Of a stretch of 64,000 nucleotides of DNA, positions 13,803 to 25,241 are shown piece after piece. A model generated the notes under the pieces. That model was not told the origin of the DNA, ran no database searches, and was given only the letters and a program-made list of their open reading frames with translations. Where the stretch lies: the NCBI GenBank assembly GCA_018894105.1, contig CM032129.1, positions 15,378,968-15,442,967 of the forward strand, read 5' to 3'. How positions within the stretch are numbered: the first letter of the stretch is position 1; every line of letters begins with the position of its first letter. A program made the position numbers and the translations under genes. Source of the DNA: Jacaranda mimosifolia. Lineage: Eukaryota > Streptophyta > Magnoliopsida > Lamiales > Bignoniaceae.

Positions 13803-14830
13803 AAAAATTAATGCTTCATGCATCAAGCTGGCAGTACATATATAAACTAATATATATATATATATATATAGATTAATTTCATATATAAACCTATATATAT
13901 ATATAAATAGGGAGAGAGAACTCGAATAAATATATTATACAATAAAAATTAAAATAATTTATATTACATTGGTTAGGCACCATCTTTTAAAATAAAATTC
14001 ACATACAAATAAAAGAAAGTAAGATTTTAATGCACGTCTCAATTAATCATTGAATCAAGATTACTAAATTATTAAATTTGAAAAGAAAAATATTTATAAA
14101 TATAGTTTATTTTTATAAAAAAATAGTTTTGAATCCAAATATTTTATAGACAACAAATTTAAATTTAAAAGTTATTTTATTTAATTTTAATTATAATTTA
14201 AATATTGATATATAATGTTTAATTTAATCATAAAAAAAAATCCTAAGCCGCCACCAAAACATCGAACCAAAAAAATAATAATAAAAAAAAAAATACAGGT
14301 TAAATGAAAACCATACATGAAAAAGTGAAAAAAATCGATAAAAGCCAAAAAAAAACATAAATTAAATGAAATCCATAACACAAAAAGTGAAAAAAAATCA
14401 ATAAAAGCAAAAAATTATTGTTGTTGGTAGAATATAAAATTGTTAACTTACCACAAAATCAAGCTCCAAATTTCTTTTACAAATTGACTTGTTCATAAAC
14501 ATAAAAAATTGTTAATATTAGAAACCATATGTAAATTACAAAAAACATGAATATTCAAAAAAATTAGAGTTTAACTCACCAAGCCTACAATGTGAAGAAA
14601 ATAGAAAGATAATGGTTTGTATCTTTAAATATTAGTCAACTTCATATTTAAGTTATTTTTAGTATAAATTACTTGTAGGAAATTATGTGCTTAGATTAAG
14701 GAATTTAACTTAATTAAAATATCAAATTACGGAATAAAACATAATTTTAGGAATGCTAAATTAAGGTAAGATTTATATATATATATATGAAAAGTTTTTT
14801 ATTATACATATAATAAAAATAATATCTTAT

Positions 14831-15556
14831 TGATGAGGGTTCGTTTTGCTGGGTTGGGATCCCGACTAGAACAATGGTAGAACTTGACCCAAATGGACCG
14901 TGTTCCTGTTTTGTAGGGAAAGAATCCTGTAGTCACAATAAACGTTAGGCTAGCCGAGTGGCCCTCGGCTTAGGCCCTCCGACGATCAAGTCAGTAAGAT
15001 TCGACCTCGATAATCGATCAGAGGGGTAAGGGCTTTTTTTTTGGTGTATATGAGTGCGTACCTCTGAAAAGCAGGGTTGAGGGTATATATATCATTCTTT
15101 TCCTAGGAAATGTCTGGAAAGCCCTTAAATATCTCCCTGGGCCATTAACCTTGGGCCTGGGGTATTTGGTCATTTCCCCTATTTGAATATTTCCAGCCAA
15201 TTGCCCTTCCGGGTCTCAAAGACAAGATAGTACACTGTAGCGGCGCCTGCTGTGTCAAATGGTGAGGGGGACGGCATGCGCCATTAATGCGGAGGCGTGG
15301 CGCCTGCCAGTGCATTAAATGCGGTGGCAGAGTACTGTACTGGACTCGACCTCAGCTGAGGTCGAAGAACTTTCGCAGGTCGAGGGAACCTGACTGGGCC
15401 GTGCAGATCCGGTCGAGTGAAGTCTATGAGACGTATGGGCCCTGAGTCCGGTTGAGTGAAGTCGATGAGACGTATGGGCCCTGAGTCTTAGTTGGGCCGC
15501 CGTCTCTCGCTGGGCCTTGCTGGTTTGGGCCCAAGCATTTGGGCCATCCCATATCA
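14831..15556 (-). repeat. Tat copy 1, left LTR (3' LTR in element sense)
   Basis: A 726-bp LTR bounded by TG...CA on the plus strand (TGATGAGGG to CCATATCA). It contains a direct duplication of about 41 bp (GAGACGTATGGGCCCTGAGT occurs twice, about 15428-15486) that is single in the right LTR, explaining the 41-bp length difference. Confidence 0.92.
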
Positions 15557-15571
15557 TGAGTCCCCCCACTT
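15557..15571 (-). other. Polypurine tract of Tat copy 1
   Basis: The minus strand reads AAGTGGGGGGACTCA directly before the LTR, the expected position of the plus-strand primer of the element. Confidence 0.75.
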
Positions 15572-15962
15572 CCCAAGGCTGAACAGGGTACCGATGAGAA
15601 GCGTTGCGAAGTAGCGAAAATGGTTCTTCTGATAGTCGACCAGGGTTTGGTGCATTTATTGAGCGGTTACATCGTGGCTCTACGGTACGGCGTGGCGGTT
15701 ACAGTCATTATGGCAGACGTCATTATGGAGACGTTTGATTTACCGCGCCCCTTTCCCTATAAATATCCACTGTAATTCTGGCCATTTTTACTTTTACTGC
15801 TTTAGAATCTGCGCATGAGCTTGTAGGAAAAACTCTTGGGTGCCCAGGGCTTCTGAATCTAACCTTCGCGTTCACTCCCCTGGTTTCCTGCATTTAACTT
15901 CCATTTTGAGTAAGTGTTTCGCTGTTTTTACTTTTTATCGCCTGCTTTTCTTTTGAAACGTC

Positions 15963-18358
15963 ATGCTGGGATTATATAGTTCTGAGGGTAGTCAGGGGGG
16001 GATAGTGAAGCCACCCCCTGCAAAAGACGTAGGTACCACTCTGCGGTGTCTAATGAGTCGTCGCCTGATTATTCTAGTTCCAACAGCTCGAGCAACAAAC
16101 GCGGTGTGGAGGAGGTTGGGCTTAGCTAAGTACCCCCGTCGCGAGGTCGATTATTTACCCGCAGTCATTTTAGCGAAATAGTGTCTACTATGAACCCTGG
16201 GGATTTGAGACGTCTCAGGGAGCTCTATCATATTCCCCCTGAATACCAGCTTTTAGCCCCTGGGCCACCTGGTCGAATGCATCGCACCCCTGCGGGTTGC
16301 ATAACTGTGTTCGAGGACGCCTTTAGGTGTGGGCTTAGGTTCTCCCTAAGTGACATCATGATAGGTTTGCTCAGGGGTCTTCAAGTATGCATAACTCAAC
16401 TTCTGCCTAACTGTTTTTCTACTCTCTGTACTTTCATAGTTTTGATGCATCTGTTCAACCAACCGGCCAGTTTTGAAAACTTTTCCAACCTGTTTCATCT
16501 TCCCATGTCTCGTAAGTCTGGCGGTGCCGACGAGTCGGGGTTCTATTACCTGACGGCTCGACCTCGCCGGAGATTTCTAGTAGCGCCCTCCTCTTCGTAT
16601 GGTCAGGCGTGGAAAAAACGCTACCTCTATGTTCGAGTGAAGGGGCCTTTTAATATTCCCCAGGGTTGGTGGAAGGGGCATGTCGACATGCCCAGGAATC
16701 GCACCCCAACCTGGCCGAACACATTCATATAGGATCTGGTCGAGTTCGGCCCCGTGGAGGCCTTTGTCTTCATCGAGGAAAGGCAGTTAGTGTTGGCGGG
16801 GCTGTCGTCGGCCCCAATAGATTTTCGCGCTGATTATGAGATAGGTAGATAGAGTGTGCTTTGCGCTTTGCTATTTGTTTAACTTTGATGATCTGTGTGG
16901 TTCTTTGGCTTTGACTTTTGTGCGCAGATCGAGAAGAGATTGAGAACAGATCAAGAGTCGAGGCGCTGGTCCGAGCAGAAAAGAATAAGCAACGCAAACA
17001 GGGAGTTGTTTCTCGTCGAGAGTCCTCAACAGGCGACGAGCCTCGTCGATTGGAGGCAGCTCCCACCCCCTCGCCGACCCCCTTGCCAAGTCGAGGAGCA
17101 GCTGCCTCGAGCGGGGTCCCTGCTGGTCGAGGAAAAAGATCGATGGGCGAACGGAGTAGTCCCCTGCCCAAGAGGATTGCAGCGGGGAAAGGTAATGGAA
17201 AAAGCACGGGGTCGGGGATGCCGACGGGGAATGATCTCTTTGGAGATCGAGGAGCCGATGCATTATTCAACCTGCAAAAGTTCCCGTCTCCTCAATTCGG
17301 GTTAGACCCGAACCTCGCCGTAAGCGACTCCTTGAGCATACTCGCGTCGGGGCCCACCGGGGTGGATGCTTTGAAGGTGCTGATGGCTGGTCAGTTCTTG
17401 CCTGACCAAAAGAAGATAATGGGCATGAGCCAGGCTGCTGCCCTCTGTGAGTTCGCATATCACACTATCATGGTAAGATTTTATTTTTTGCGTCTCTGCA
17501 TATTTATACTTTTGTTGATTTGACAGTTGTGACCTTTATGTCTCAGGTCGGGCAACTAGGCTACAATTTCTACCGCCGCTCTGAGCTGGCCCTTGCTGAT
17601 CGAGAGCAGTTGGATGCTGGCGGTGATGCTGAAACTTTGAAGGCTCAGCTGGAGTTTTCCCAACTGCGAATCGGGGAGCTGGAGAAGTAGGTTAGCCAGC
17701 ATGACCGAGAGATCGAGGAAAAGGATGAACAGGTCCTTCTCACGGTGATGGAGCGGACCAAGATGGATGGAAAATTGAAAAAACTGGAGCTGGATGTGTA
17801 GGTTGCCTATGAATCTGGTTGGGCCGCTGGTCGGAGTGACGGCTGGTCGACGCCAGGACTGAGTTCGCCCGGATATTGCCGAAGGTGGGCCGGGAGGCCG
17901 TGCAGCAGTTCATGGTGAGCCCAGCTTTTCAGGATGCAAGTGCTGCGCTGGCTCTGGATGACGCGCGGGATGCCTTCGAGAAGGTGATTCGGCAAATGCA
18001 GTTCTTGGGCCATGCTCTCCAGCCTGAGGAACGCTCCAGAATGAGCTACACTCTTGATAAGCAGCTGTGTCCATATGCCGAGGAGAGTGTCGATGCCGGG
18101 GAAGCCATCGTGGAGGCAGGTCCGAGAGTCGAACTGTCGCCCAAAGAGAAAAGACGGGCTGAACTTGATGAAAAGCTGAAGGTAGTCGCTTGGGAGTTCG
18201 AGTTCACCGGGGACCTGGCTTTCGACGTGTCAGAGGGAAAAGCTGATGTGGCTTCTTTCTTCCCAGCCACCGAGCGGCTGTTCCTTGAAGCTGCAGCTGG
18301 TCCCTCTCGGCCCGTGACCGCCGCCATTCCCGTCGCCATTGCACCGCTCGAGCCCTAA
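15963..18358 (+). pseudogene. Antisense gene of Tat copy 1 (plant gypsy-type 'transposase' domain plus coiled coil)
   Basis: This gene runs opposite to gag-pol between the polypurine tract and the tandem array. The first part (from the Met at 15963 or 16181) contains FEDAFRCGLRFSLSDIMIGL...FYYLTARPRRR...WKKRYLYVRV, which resembles the Pfam family 'putative gypsy type transposon' (PF04195). Two introns are likely: GT at 16849 to AG at 16927, and GT at 17474 to AG at 17547. The exon between them has low-complexity basic/Ser/Pro sequence and ends ALCEFAYHTIM; the next starts VGQLGYNFYRRSELA and is Glu/Lys-rich, likely coiled coil. The decayed copy at 30953-33347 has the same order. Interruptions: a TAA before 16181, TAG at 16730, TAG at 17688, TAG at 17800 and a frame change near 17840. 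Function is unknown; in Tat elements such reading frames are known but uncharacterised. Confidence 0.75.
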
Positions 18359-18754
18359 CAAGCTTCTGTTCCGCATGGTGCACCTGTCCTTGCCGCCGCT
18401 CCTAGCATCGAAGAAGTGGGTAGCTCAAATTAGGCCCAGTTATTTGTTTTGATGTATAGGCCCTGCTGAGGCCTTTAACATTTATTGAATTATCGCCTCG
18501 ATGAGGCTTTTATTGAATTCTTATGGAATTCAACTGCAATTTCAATCATTATTGTCTTTGCGTTTTTGTTGAATTATTTTGACGGATGGCCACGAATGTG
18601 GTGAGTAGCTTCTCTTCTTGCCCTTCATTAGATGATGATTTGCTTTTCTGACTTGATTTTTAGCTCTTGTAGGACAAGTTGCCCTAAATCCAATAAGATA
18701 ATAACTAATGTTTGAGTTGAAACATCTTTCGTATAAGTTTATCATCAATAGCTT

Positions 18755-19563
18755 GGTTTCGGCGCAGTGACCTCGACTTGGCAGCGTAAAGCCTAATTGG
18801 TCGACTGTGGGGTCGACTATTTGGTCTTGGCGCATAGGCCTCGACCTTTTGGCGTGAAGCCTCTCGTCGACTACGGGGTCGACTGTTGGTCTTGGCGCAA
18901 AGGCCTCGACTTTTTGGCATGAAGCCTCTTGTCGACTACGGGGTCGACTATTTGGTCTTGGCGCAAATGCCTCGACTTTATGGCGTGAAGCCTCTCGTCG
19001 ACTGTTGGTCTTGGCGCATAGGCCTCGACTTTTTGGCGTGAAGCCTCTCATCGACTACGGGGTCGACTGTTGGTCTTGGCGCAAAGGCCTCAACTTTTTG
19101 GCGTGAAGCCTCTCGTCGACTACGGGGTCGACTATTTGGTCTTGGTGCAAAGGCCTCGACTTTATGGCATGAAGCCTCTCGTCGACTGTTGGTCTTGGCG
19201 CATAGGCCTCAACTTTTTGGCGTGAAGCCTCTTGTTGACTACGGGGTCAACTATTTGGTCTTGGCGCAAAGGCCTCGACTTTATGGCGTGAAGCATCTCG
19301 TCGACTGTTAGTCTTGGCGCACAGGCCTTGACTTTTTGGCGTGAAGGCTCTCGTCGACTACGGGGTCGACTGTTTGGTCTTGGCGCAAAGGCCTCGACTT
19401 TATGGCGTGAAGCCTCTTGTCGATTGTTGGTCTTGGCGCATAGGCCTCGACTTTTTGGCGTGAAGCCTCTCATCAACTACGGGATCGACTATTTGGTCTT
19501 GGCGCAAAGGCCTCGACTTTTTGGCGTGAAGCCACTCGTCGACTACGGGGTCAACTGTTTAAA
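18755..19563. repeat. Satellite-like tandem array in Tat copy 1 (65/66- and 53-bp units)
   Basis: About 13 units each carry TCTTGGCGCA...GCCTCGACTTT...GGCGTGAAGCCTCTCGTCGAC. Starts of the CTTGGCGCA mark are 18826, 18891, 18957, 19010, 19075, 19141, 19194, 19260, 19313, 19379, 19432 and 19498, so spacings run 65,66,53,65,66,53,66,53,66,53,66. Short units lack one TACGGGGTCGAC. The array sits between the 3' ends of the two convergent gene blocks. Open frames across it are artefacts of the repeat. Confidence 0.93.
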
Positions 19564-19642
19564 GAAGGTTCGCTCTGCTGCACACGTTTGGACATATTGT
19601 AATTTCGTTTCCTTCAGTAATACAAGGGTTATCGGTGACCAA

Positions 19643-20758
19643 TTATACAAAAAACTTTTTCAAGTTTATGGCATTCCATGGTCGAGGTAGCTCACGACCT
19701 GATGCATCAGCTAGTCGGTAGGCATTATTTTTAGCCACCTTGATCACCGAGTACGGTCCCTCCCATTTTGGGTCGAGTTTCTCGATAGGCTTGGATACTT
19801 CCACTTTCTTGAGAACGAGGTCTCCCACCTTGAAGCTCCACGGTCGTACCGACCTGTTATAGCGATCCGCCATCTTTGAACAATATCGCTGCATTGTGTT
19901 GTAAGCTGCATGGCGTTGTTCGTCGATAGTGATTAGATCTAGCGTCCTCTCCGACACATTAGTTATCGAGTTGTAGTGGATCACCCTCGTTGTATGCTGG
20001 ATTAATTCTGACGGGATCACTGCCTCAGATCCGTAGACTAGGCTGTATGGGCTGTGTCTTGTGGCTGTTCGAGGAGTCATTTTGTAAGCCCAAAGAACAC
20101 CAGAGAGGTTGTCCGCCAAGCTGGTCCCTGTCCCCGCTATTCGACTCTTGACGTGGTCAAGGACAGTCCTGTTGGTAACCTCAGTCTGTCCATTGGCTTG
20201 CGGATTTCCCACCGAAGTAAAGTGCTGGGCGATCCCTAAGGTTTCGCACCATCTCCTCGTGTTTTTGCTTTGGAATTGGGTGCCGTTATCTGATATCAAG
20301 ACCTTAGGCAGCCCAAATCGGCATACAATATTCTTCCAAATGAAACTTTTAATGGCGGCGTCGGTGATCTTTGGGACTGCCTCGGCTTCCACCCATTTTG
20401 TAAAGTATTCGACGGCCACTATGATGAATTTTCGGTGGCTAGAAGTTTTTGTAAGTGACCATACTATGTCGATCGGCCACTGGTCGAATGGCCAGGTGAT
20501 GTTAACATTGGTCATCGGTGCGACTGGCTGGTGATAGATGTTCGAATGAATTTGATAGGATGGGAATTTTTTAGCAAAGTCGACAGAATCTCTCAACAAA
20601 GTTGGCCAAAAATACCCGTAGCGAATGACCTTATGTGCTAGGGATTGGCCGCCAGAGTGGTTGCCGCAAATACCGGCATGCACTTCCTGTAATACTTCAT
20701 TAGCTTGGTTGGGATCCAGACACCTGAGTGGCGGCCCTGCTATTGACCGCTTGTACAA
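19643..20758 (-). CDS. Integrase region of Tat copy 1
   Basis: The 371-residue open frame covers the retroviral-type integrase: an N-terminal zinc-binding remnant (HAGICGNHSGGQ), the catalytic core with DIVW, ISDNGTQFQS and NGQTEVTNRT holding the D-D-E residues, and a C-terminal GPYSVIKV segment of the GPY/F type. The zinc finger's two cysteines are lost (KKFPSYQ; copy 2 has KRCQSCQ), so DNA binding may be impaired. It would insert element cDNA into the genome. The Met at 20758 is internal to the polyprotein rather than a true start. The upstream junction with RNase H is disrupted. Confidence 0.85.
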   Translation of the reverse strand: MYKRSIAGPPLRCLDPNQANEVLQEVHAGICGNHSGGQSLAHKVIRYGYFWPTLLRDSVDFAKKFPSYQIHSNIYHQPVAPMTNVNITWPFDQWPIDIVWSLTKTSSHRKFIIVAVEYFTKWVEAEAVPKITDAAIKSFIWKNIVCRFGLPKVLISDNGTQFQSKNTRRWCETLGIAQHFTSVGNPQANGQTEVTNRTVLDHVKSRIAGTGTSLADNLSGVLWAYKMTPRTATRHSPYSLVYGSEAVIPSELIQHTTRVIHYNSITNVSERTLDLITIDEQRHAAYNTMQRYCSKMADRYNRSVRPWSFKVGDLVLKKVEVSKPIEKLDPKWEGPYSVIKVAKNNAYRLADASGRELPRPWNAINLKKFFV

Positions 20759-21744
20759 TTGTCCGTGCTCATCCAGCGTGTATTTAGGTGCTAAACCCTT
20801 CAGTCTGCAGGCCTCTTTATCATTGTCAAGCAGGGTGCCGCGACTTAGATAAAGTTTGATTGGGTGCTGCCAAGAAAGGGTCGTTTCGCCGAGGCACCCG
20901 ACCAGACCCTGGTCGGGTGAAGGGACGCAAGGCTGAGCGGCAACAAAAAATGTTATTGTCTTTTCTCTGGTGCCTTTCGTCGAGCTGGCCAGCTGGAGAG
21001 CGAGTCTGCTCGCTCATTTTCTGATCGAGGTATTTGGCTCAGCGAGAAGTTTCTGAACATTTGCCTCACTTAGCGCACTTCTGCCAAATATTGGGACATT
21101 TTGTGTTCCTTCGCCTCAAAGTTGCCTTCGACTTGTTCTACCACGAGCTGAGAGTCGGTGAATGCCGCTAGTTGCTCGACCCCGCGGTCTCTGGCCATGC
21201 GCATTCCTGCAATAAGAGCCTCATATTCTGCTTCATTATTAGTGATCGGGAAGTCGAGTTTCACCGCGAAATCATATTCCTCAGCCAGTGGGGATCGGAG
21301 GGATATGCCTATTCCTCTGCTGGATGAGGTTGTTGACCCATCGACATGCAAGGTCCACCAGATGGTGCTTTCGACCTCCTGCGCCGCGAGGTCGAGCCTT
21401 TCAACAATGAAGTCGGCTAACACCTGTGCTTTAATGGCGGTCCGCGATTGAAATTGAATGTCGAATTGCCCGAGCTCAATGGCCCATTTGGTGAGCTGAC
21501 CTGAAGTGTCTGGCTTCAACAACACTTGTTTTAGCGGCTGATTCGTCAACACCAATATTGTGTGGGATTGGAAATAAGGCCGCAGTTTCCTGGCTGACGT
21601 AACAAGGGCCAGAGCGAACTTCTCGATCTCTAAATAATTATGCTCGGGTCCCTGGAGGGCCTTGCTGCAATAGTATATTGGATGGGGGTTTCTTGTTCTC
21701 GTTGTCGTCAGCACTAAACTGATGGAGGCCGAAGAGACTGCCAA
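20759..21744 (-). pseudogene. RNase H and archaeal-type RNase H of Tat copy 1
   Basis: The frame from 21744 to 21070 carries the conventional gypsy RNase H (IYYCSKALQGPEHNYLEIEK...) followed by a second RNase H starting WTLHVDGSTTSSSRGIGI and including NNEAEYEALIAGM and FTDSQLVVEQV. The second domain is the archaeal-type RNase H diagnostic of the Tat lineage. From about 21070 to 20759 the linker toward integrase has stops and frame changes, so the polyprotein is broken here. Confidence 0.8.
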
Positions 21745-23167
21745 GTATATCTATAGTACTTCTCCCAGCTCGGGCTTGGCTAGCATGGGTGGCGAAGAGA
21801 GGTATTGCTTGAGGTTGAGTAGGGCCTGATCACACTGTGGGTGCCACTTGAATCCAGATTTCTTCGTGTTTCACAGGATTTTGAAGAAAGGTACGCTTTT
21901 ATCTGCTAGTCGAGATATGAATTTGCCCAAGGCTATGATCCTGCCAACCAGGCGCTGGACATCCCGAACCGTGCGAGGTGGGGAGATGTCCAAAATTGCT
22001 TGAATCTTCTGTGGGTTGGCCTCGATGCCTCTTTGACTGACCATGTAGCCGAGGAATTTGCCTCCTCGAACCCCGAAGGTACACTTGCTAGGATTGAGCT
22101 TCATCCCGAAAAGCTCTCAAAATGGAAAAGGTATGGCTGAGGTCGATCAGGTGGTCTTCAGCCTTTTCTGTCTTTACAATCATATCATCAACATAGACCT
22201 CCATCGATCTCCCAATTTCATTCTTGAACATATAATTAACCAATCTCTGGTAAGTTGCCCCTGCATTCTTAAGTCCGAATGGCATAACCAGGAAGCAATA
22301 CACTCCATTGGGGATGACAAACTCTGTTTTGTCCCTGTCCTTGGGTGCCATGAATATTTGATAATAGCCTTGAAATGCATCCATCATGCTAAGCAATTCG
22401 CAGCCAGCAGTAGAGTCAAGAAGTAAATCAATACGAGGCAAGGGGTAAGGATCCTTAGGGCAAGCTTTATTCAAATCTGTAAAATCATTACACATCCTCC
22501 ACTTTCCCTCATTCTTGGGAACAAGTACAACATTACAAAGCCAAGAGGGATATAGGATTTCTACAATGTAACCTGCTTGCAAAAGCTCGCTGACCTTCTC
22601 ATCGATAATCTCGGTCCGTTCAGCATTGAAGGTTCTTTTCTTCTTCCGCACTGGCTTGCGGGCTGGGTCCACGTTGAGGCGGTGGACGATGATGTTGGGA
22701 TCGATGCCTTGAAGATCCGTCGCCTTCCATGCAAAAACATCGACGTTTCGCCGGAGGAAGTCGACCGTAAGGCATTCTAGTCGATCTCCCATCTCGGTCC
22801 TGATTCTGGTGGTTTCCTCTGGATTCCCAGGTTTGAGCTCGATCATTTTGAATTCCCCAATGGGCTCGACCCTTGTGTCATCAAACTTTCTCTTTTTCGA
22901 CAAGGATCCCTCATCGGGTTTCGCTACAGGGACGTCCCCCGAGGGCTTTAGCTCGGGTCGCTTCTTTTGGTCAGTTGAGTCGACAGAGATTGTGTAGCAT
23001 CGCCAAGCATCCTTAAGGTTACATAAAAGCTCACCCACTCCAGCTGGGGTCAGGAACGTTATCTTCATATGATAAGTGGACACAATGGCTCTGAAATCGT
23101 TCAAGGCTGGTCGGCCTATGAGAATATTATATGCGAAGGGAGCGTCGACCACTAGGGAGCTGATCAT
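21745..23167 (-). pseudogene. Reverse transcriptase of Tat copy 1 (frameshifted)
   Basis: The frame from 23167 runs through RT blocks KKRTFNAERTEIIDEKVSEL, WRMCNDFTDLNKACPKD, MDAFQGYYQIFMAPKD and the catalytic YVDDMIVKTEKAEDHL. Near 22110 a one-base shift moves the end of the palm/thumb ([20 protein letters not shown]) into another frame, 22104-21871, which ends in a stop; homology continues in that frame into RNase H. The enzyme would copy element RNA into DNA. The frame is continuous with gag-protease upstream except for a TGA at 23174. Confidence 0.85.
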
Positions 23168-23173
23168 TAGTGT

Positions 23174-25198
23174 TCAGCTGCGCTGTCCCTGCCCGAACGT
23201 GGTGGAGATACTGATGGATCCAACTGGGATGATATCGGACCCACCAAACCCGACCAAAGGCGTTCTGACCGGATCAAATTTCAACCGTCCCAATTTCATT
23301 ATGCTCAAAGTCGACAAGAATATGATGTTCACTGAACTCCCATTATCGACCAGCACCTTTCGGACCTCGAAATTAGCAACGTGCAGGGCGATCACCATCG
23401 GGCAATCTATTTTATAGTCGACTTTCTCCAAGTAGTCCAGGTCTGCGTTGGTGAAAGAAATTGGTTCGGTACTGGTCGTCAGCTGAAAGACTGCTTCGAC
23501 CCTGGATGGCCTGGTTGAGTCGAGCTGCCTCTGTGCTTGCTTTCTCGCATTTCGGGAATCTCCTTCCGTAGGCCCCCCGGCAATCATGTCAATGACACCA
23601 CTGATGGATGGGTTGGGTTCATGGGCTGGTCTCTTTCCTTTGTCCTTTCTCCTCGGGTTGACTGACCTTTCTCTTCGGGGAGTCCGGCCGGTCAGGCCCT
23701 CCTCTCTTCGAGCCTGCTCCTTGATAAATTTTTTTAGGTGGCCTTGTCTGATCAGCCTCTCGATTTCGTCTTTCAGATTAAAGCAGTCCTCAGTGTCGTG
23801 CCCTTTCTGCCTATGGAAATAGCAGTACTTTTTTGACTTCTTCATGGCTTTGATTTTTGTAATTTTTTGGGGCTTCTTGAGCAGGTTGTCGTGTTGAATG
23901 GCGAACAACACTTCTCTCCTCGGCAGGTTCAACGGAGTGTATTCATGGAAGCACTTGATCGGGGAACGGCGTCCCTCTTTGTTTTGTCTATCATCTTTCT
24001 CCTTGCCTCTCTTTTTGTCGGCTTCCAAGTTGCCGTATTTCATCATATTCATCTCCTCCTGGGTCATGTACCTCTCAGCGAGGTCGAGGAGATCTTTCAT
24101 CGTTCTGGGCTGCGCACGCACCACAGCATTGGCGCACTCCTTGTGCCTTAAGCCCAAGAACAATACATCGATCAGAAACTCAATCCTCGGGCTATCAGTT
24201 TTCAACACCTCTGTGTTAAATCTGGTGAAAAAATCCTGAAAGAATTCTCCCTCAACCTGTTTCACTGTGTATAGGTGTGTGTGTAAGAGCTTTTCCTTTC
24301 TCCTACTGGCGAACTGATGCAAAAACTTATCACACAACTGGTCATAGAATAAGATGGACGCCGGCTCCAGTTTTACAAACCAGTCCAAGGCCACTCCCTG
24401 GAATGTAGTCACCAGCATCTTTGCATGTATATAGTCATTATGCCCATGCAGCTGCATCATATGCTCAAACTGCAGCAGATGCTCATTCGGGTCCGTGGAG
24501 CCGTCATACCTTGGAAGCCCCGTAGGGATCTTTGCATCGACAGCGATGCGCTCTTCAATGATCTCTTAGACGAACGGCGAATCCCGCTTCCTTTTGAACC
24601 TTAGAGGCTCATCTGGCTGGGCCACCCTATCCGCGTTCCTTCTCGAGATCTCCTCCAGGCGCTTATTCAACTGTTGCACCTGGTGAGATACCTCCTCCCA
24701 GTCTTGTTGATCTGCTTGGGAGGCCCCTCTGCCTGGCTTGTGTCTGGAACGCTCGGCCCTATCGCGCTGTGGGGCTCGAATAGGCTGAACGTCGTGATCC
24801 AAGGAGTCTGCTACCTCCTCCCTTGGTGAGGGGCGGGCTGCTTCTCTAGGGAAACAGCCAGGAGTCAAATCTCTCCTGAACTGGTATCTCGGCAATTCCA
24901 GCCGTTGAGAAGGCTCTTCAGGCCGTGCTCTTTCTGGAACCACGGGCTGCGGCGTGGTGCTGACCGCCGACTCCGGCTGCACTGTATACCTATTTAGGGC
25001 GACGGAGAGTTGTGCTGAAATCTGCACAGAAATTTGCTCACTAATGAGCTGCATTAGCTGTGGTATCGTAAGTGTGACCACGGGCTCAGGCGGAGCGCTT
25101 GGTCCTTGCGCATTCGGCTCTGGGTCCTGACGATGGGGGGGAGAGCTAGACCTCCTATTCTCATCTCTTCCAAATGGGGCTCGCCTAGTGTTTACCAT
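23174..25198 (-). pseudogene. Gag and protease of Tat copy 1 (one in-frame stop)
   Basis: The start is best placed at ATG 25198 (MVNTRRAPFG); the open frame extends further only through a non-ATG codon inside the primer site. After a Pro/Gln/Arg-rich N-terminus there is a TAA at 24566-24568 where copy 2 has a Gln codon, then the gag core in the same frame (LQFEHMMQLHGHNDYIHAKM, WFVKLEP), a zinc-knuckle-like CYFHRQKGHDTEDCFNL near 23765-23830, and the aspartic protease motif VDNGSSVNIIF near 23320-23352. A TGA at 23174 separates it from RT. Gag would build the particle and protease would process it. Confidence 0.85.
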
Positions 25199-25221
25199 TT
25201 TTCGAAAGAGGATTCCAGTGT

Positions 25222-25239
25222 TTCCCACAGACGGCGCCA
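25222..25239 (-). other. Primer binding site of Tat copy 1
   Basis: The minus strand reads TGGCGCCGTCTGTGGGAA two bases after the end of the LTR, the standard place for tRNA priming. The tRNA is not assigned. Confidence 0.8.
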
Positions 25240-25241
25240 AA

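Larger units (their letters stand above)
12418..14830. repeat. Helitron-like 3' terminus and tandemly duplicated AT-rich repeat
   Basis: CTAG at 12418-12421 followed by CCGTGCGTTGCACC reads on the minus strand as a Helitron-type 3' hairpin plus CTAG. Sequence at 12660-13030 recurs in diverged form at 14330-14770 (for example CTTAATTAAAATATCAAATT), so the unit is about 1.7 kb long and directly repeated. A gypsy element later inserted into the end of the second copy. No coding sequence was recognised. Confidence 0.4.

Noticed and set aside
15018..15569. Open frames within the Tat LTR, also at 25356-25610
   Set aside because: They lie in non-coding LTR sequence and occur in both LTRs for that reason.
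16770..17305. Overlapping open frames on both strands
   Set aside because: GC-rich, Arg/Ser/Pro-rich shadows of the antisense gene; only the frame continuing to ALCEFAYHTIM is supported by the second copy.
18542..19476. Open frames of 70-170 codons on both strands across 18542-19690
   Set aside because: They are produced by the GTCGAC tandem array, which is open in several frames; the translations are repetitive and match no family.
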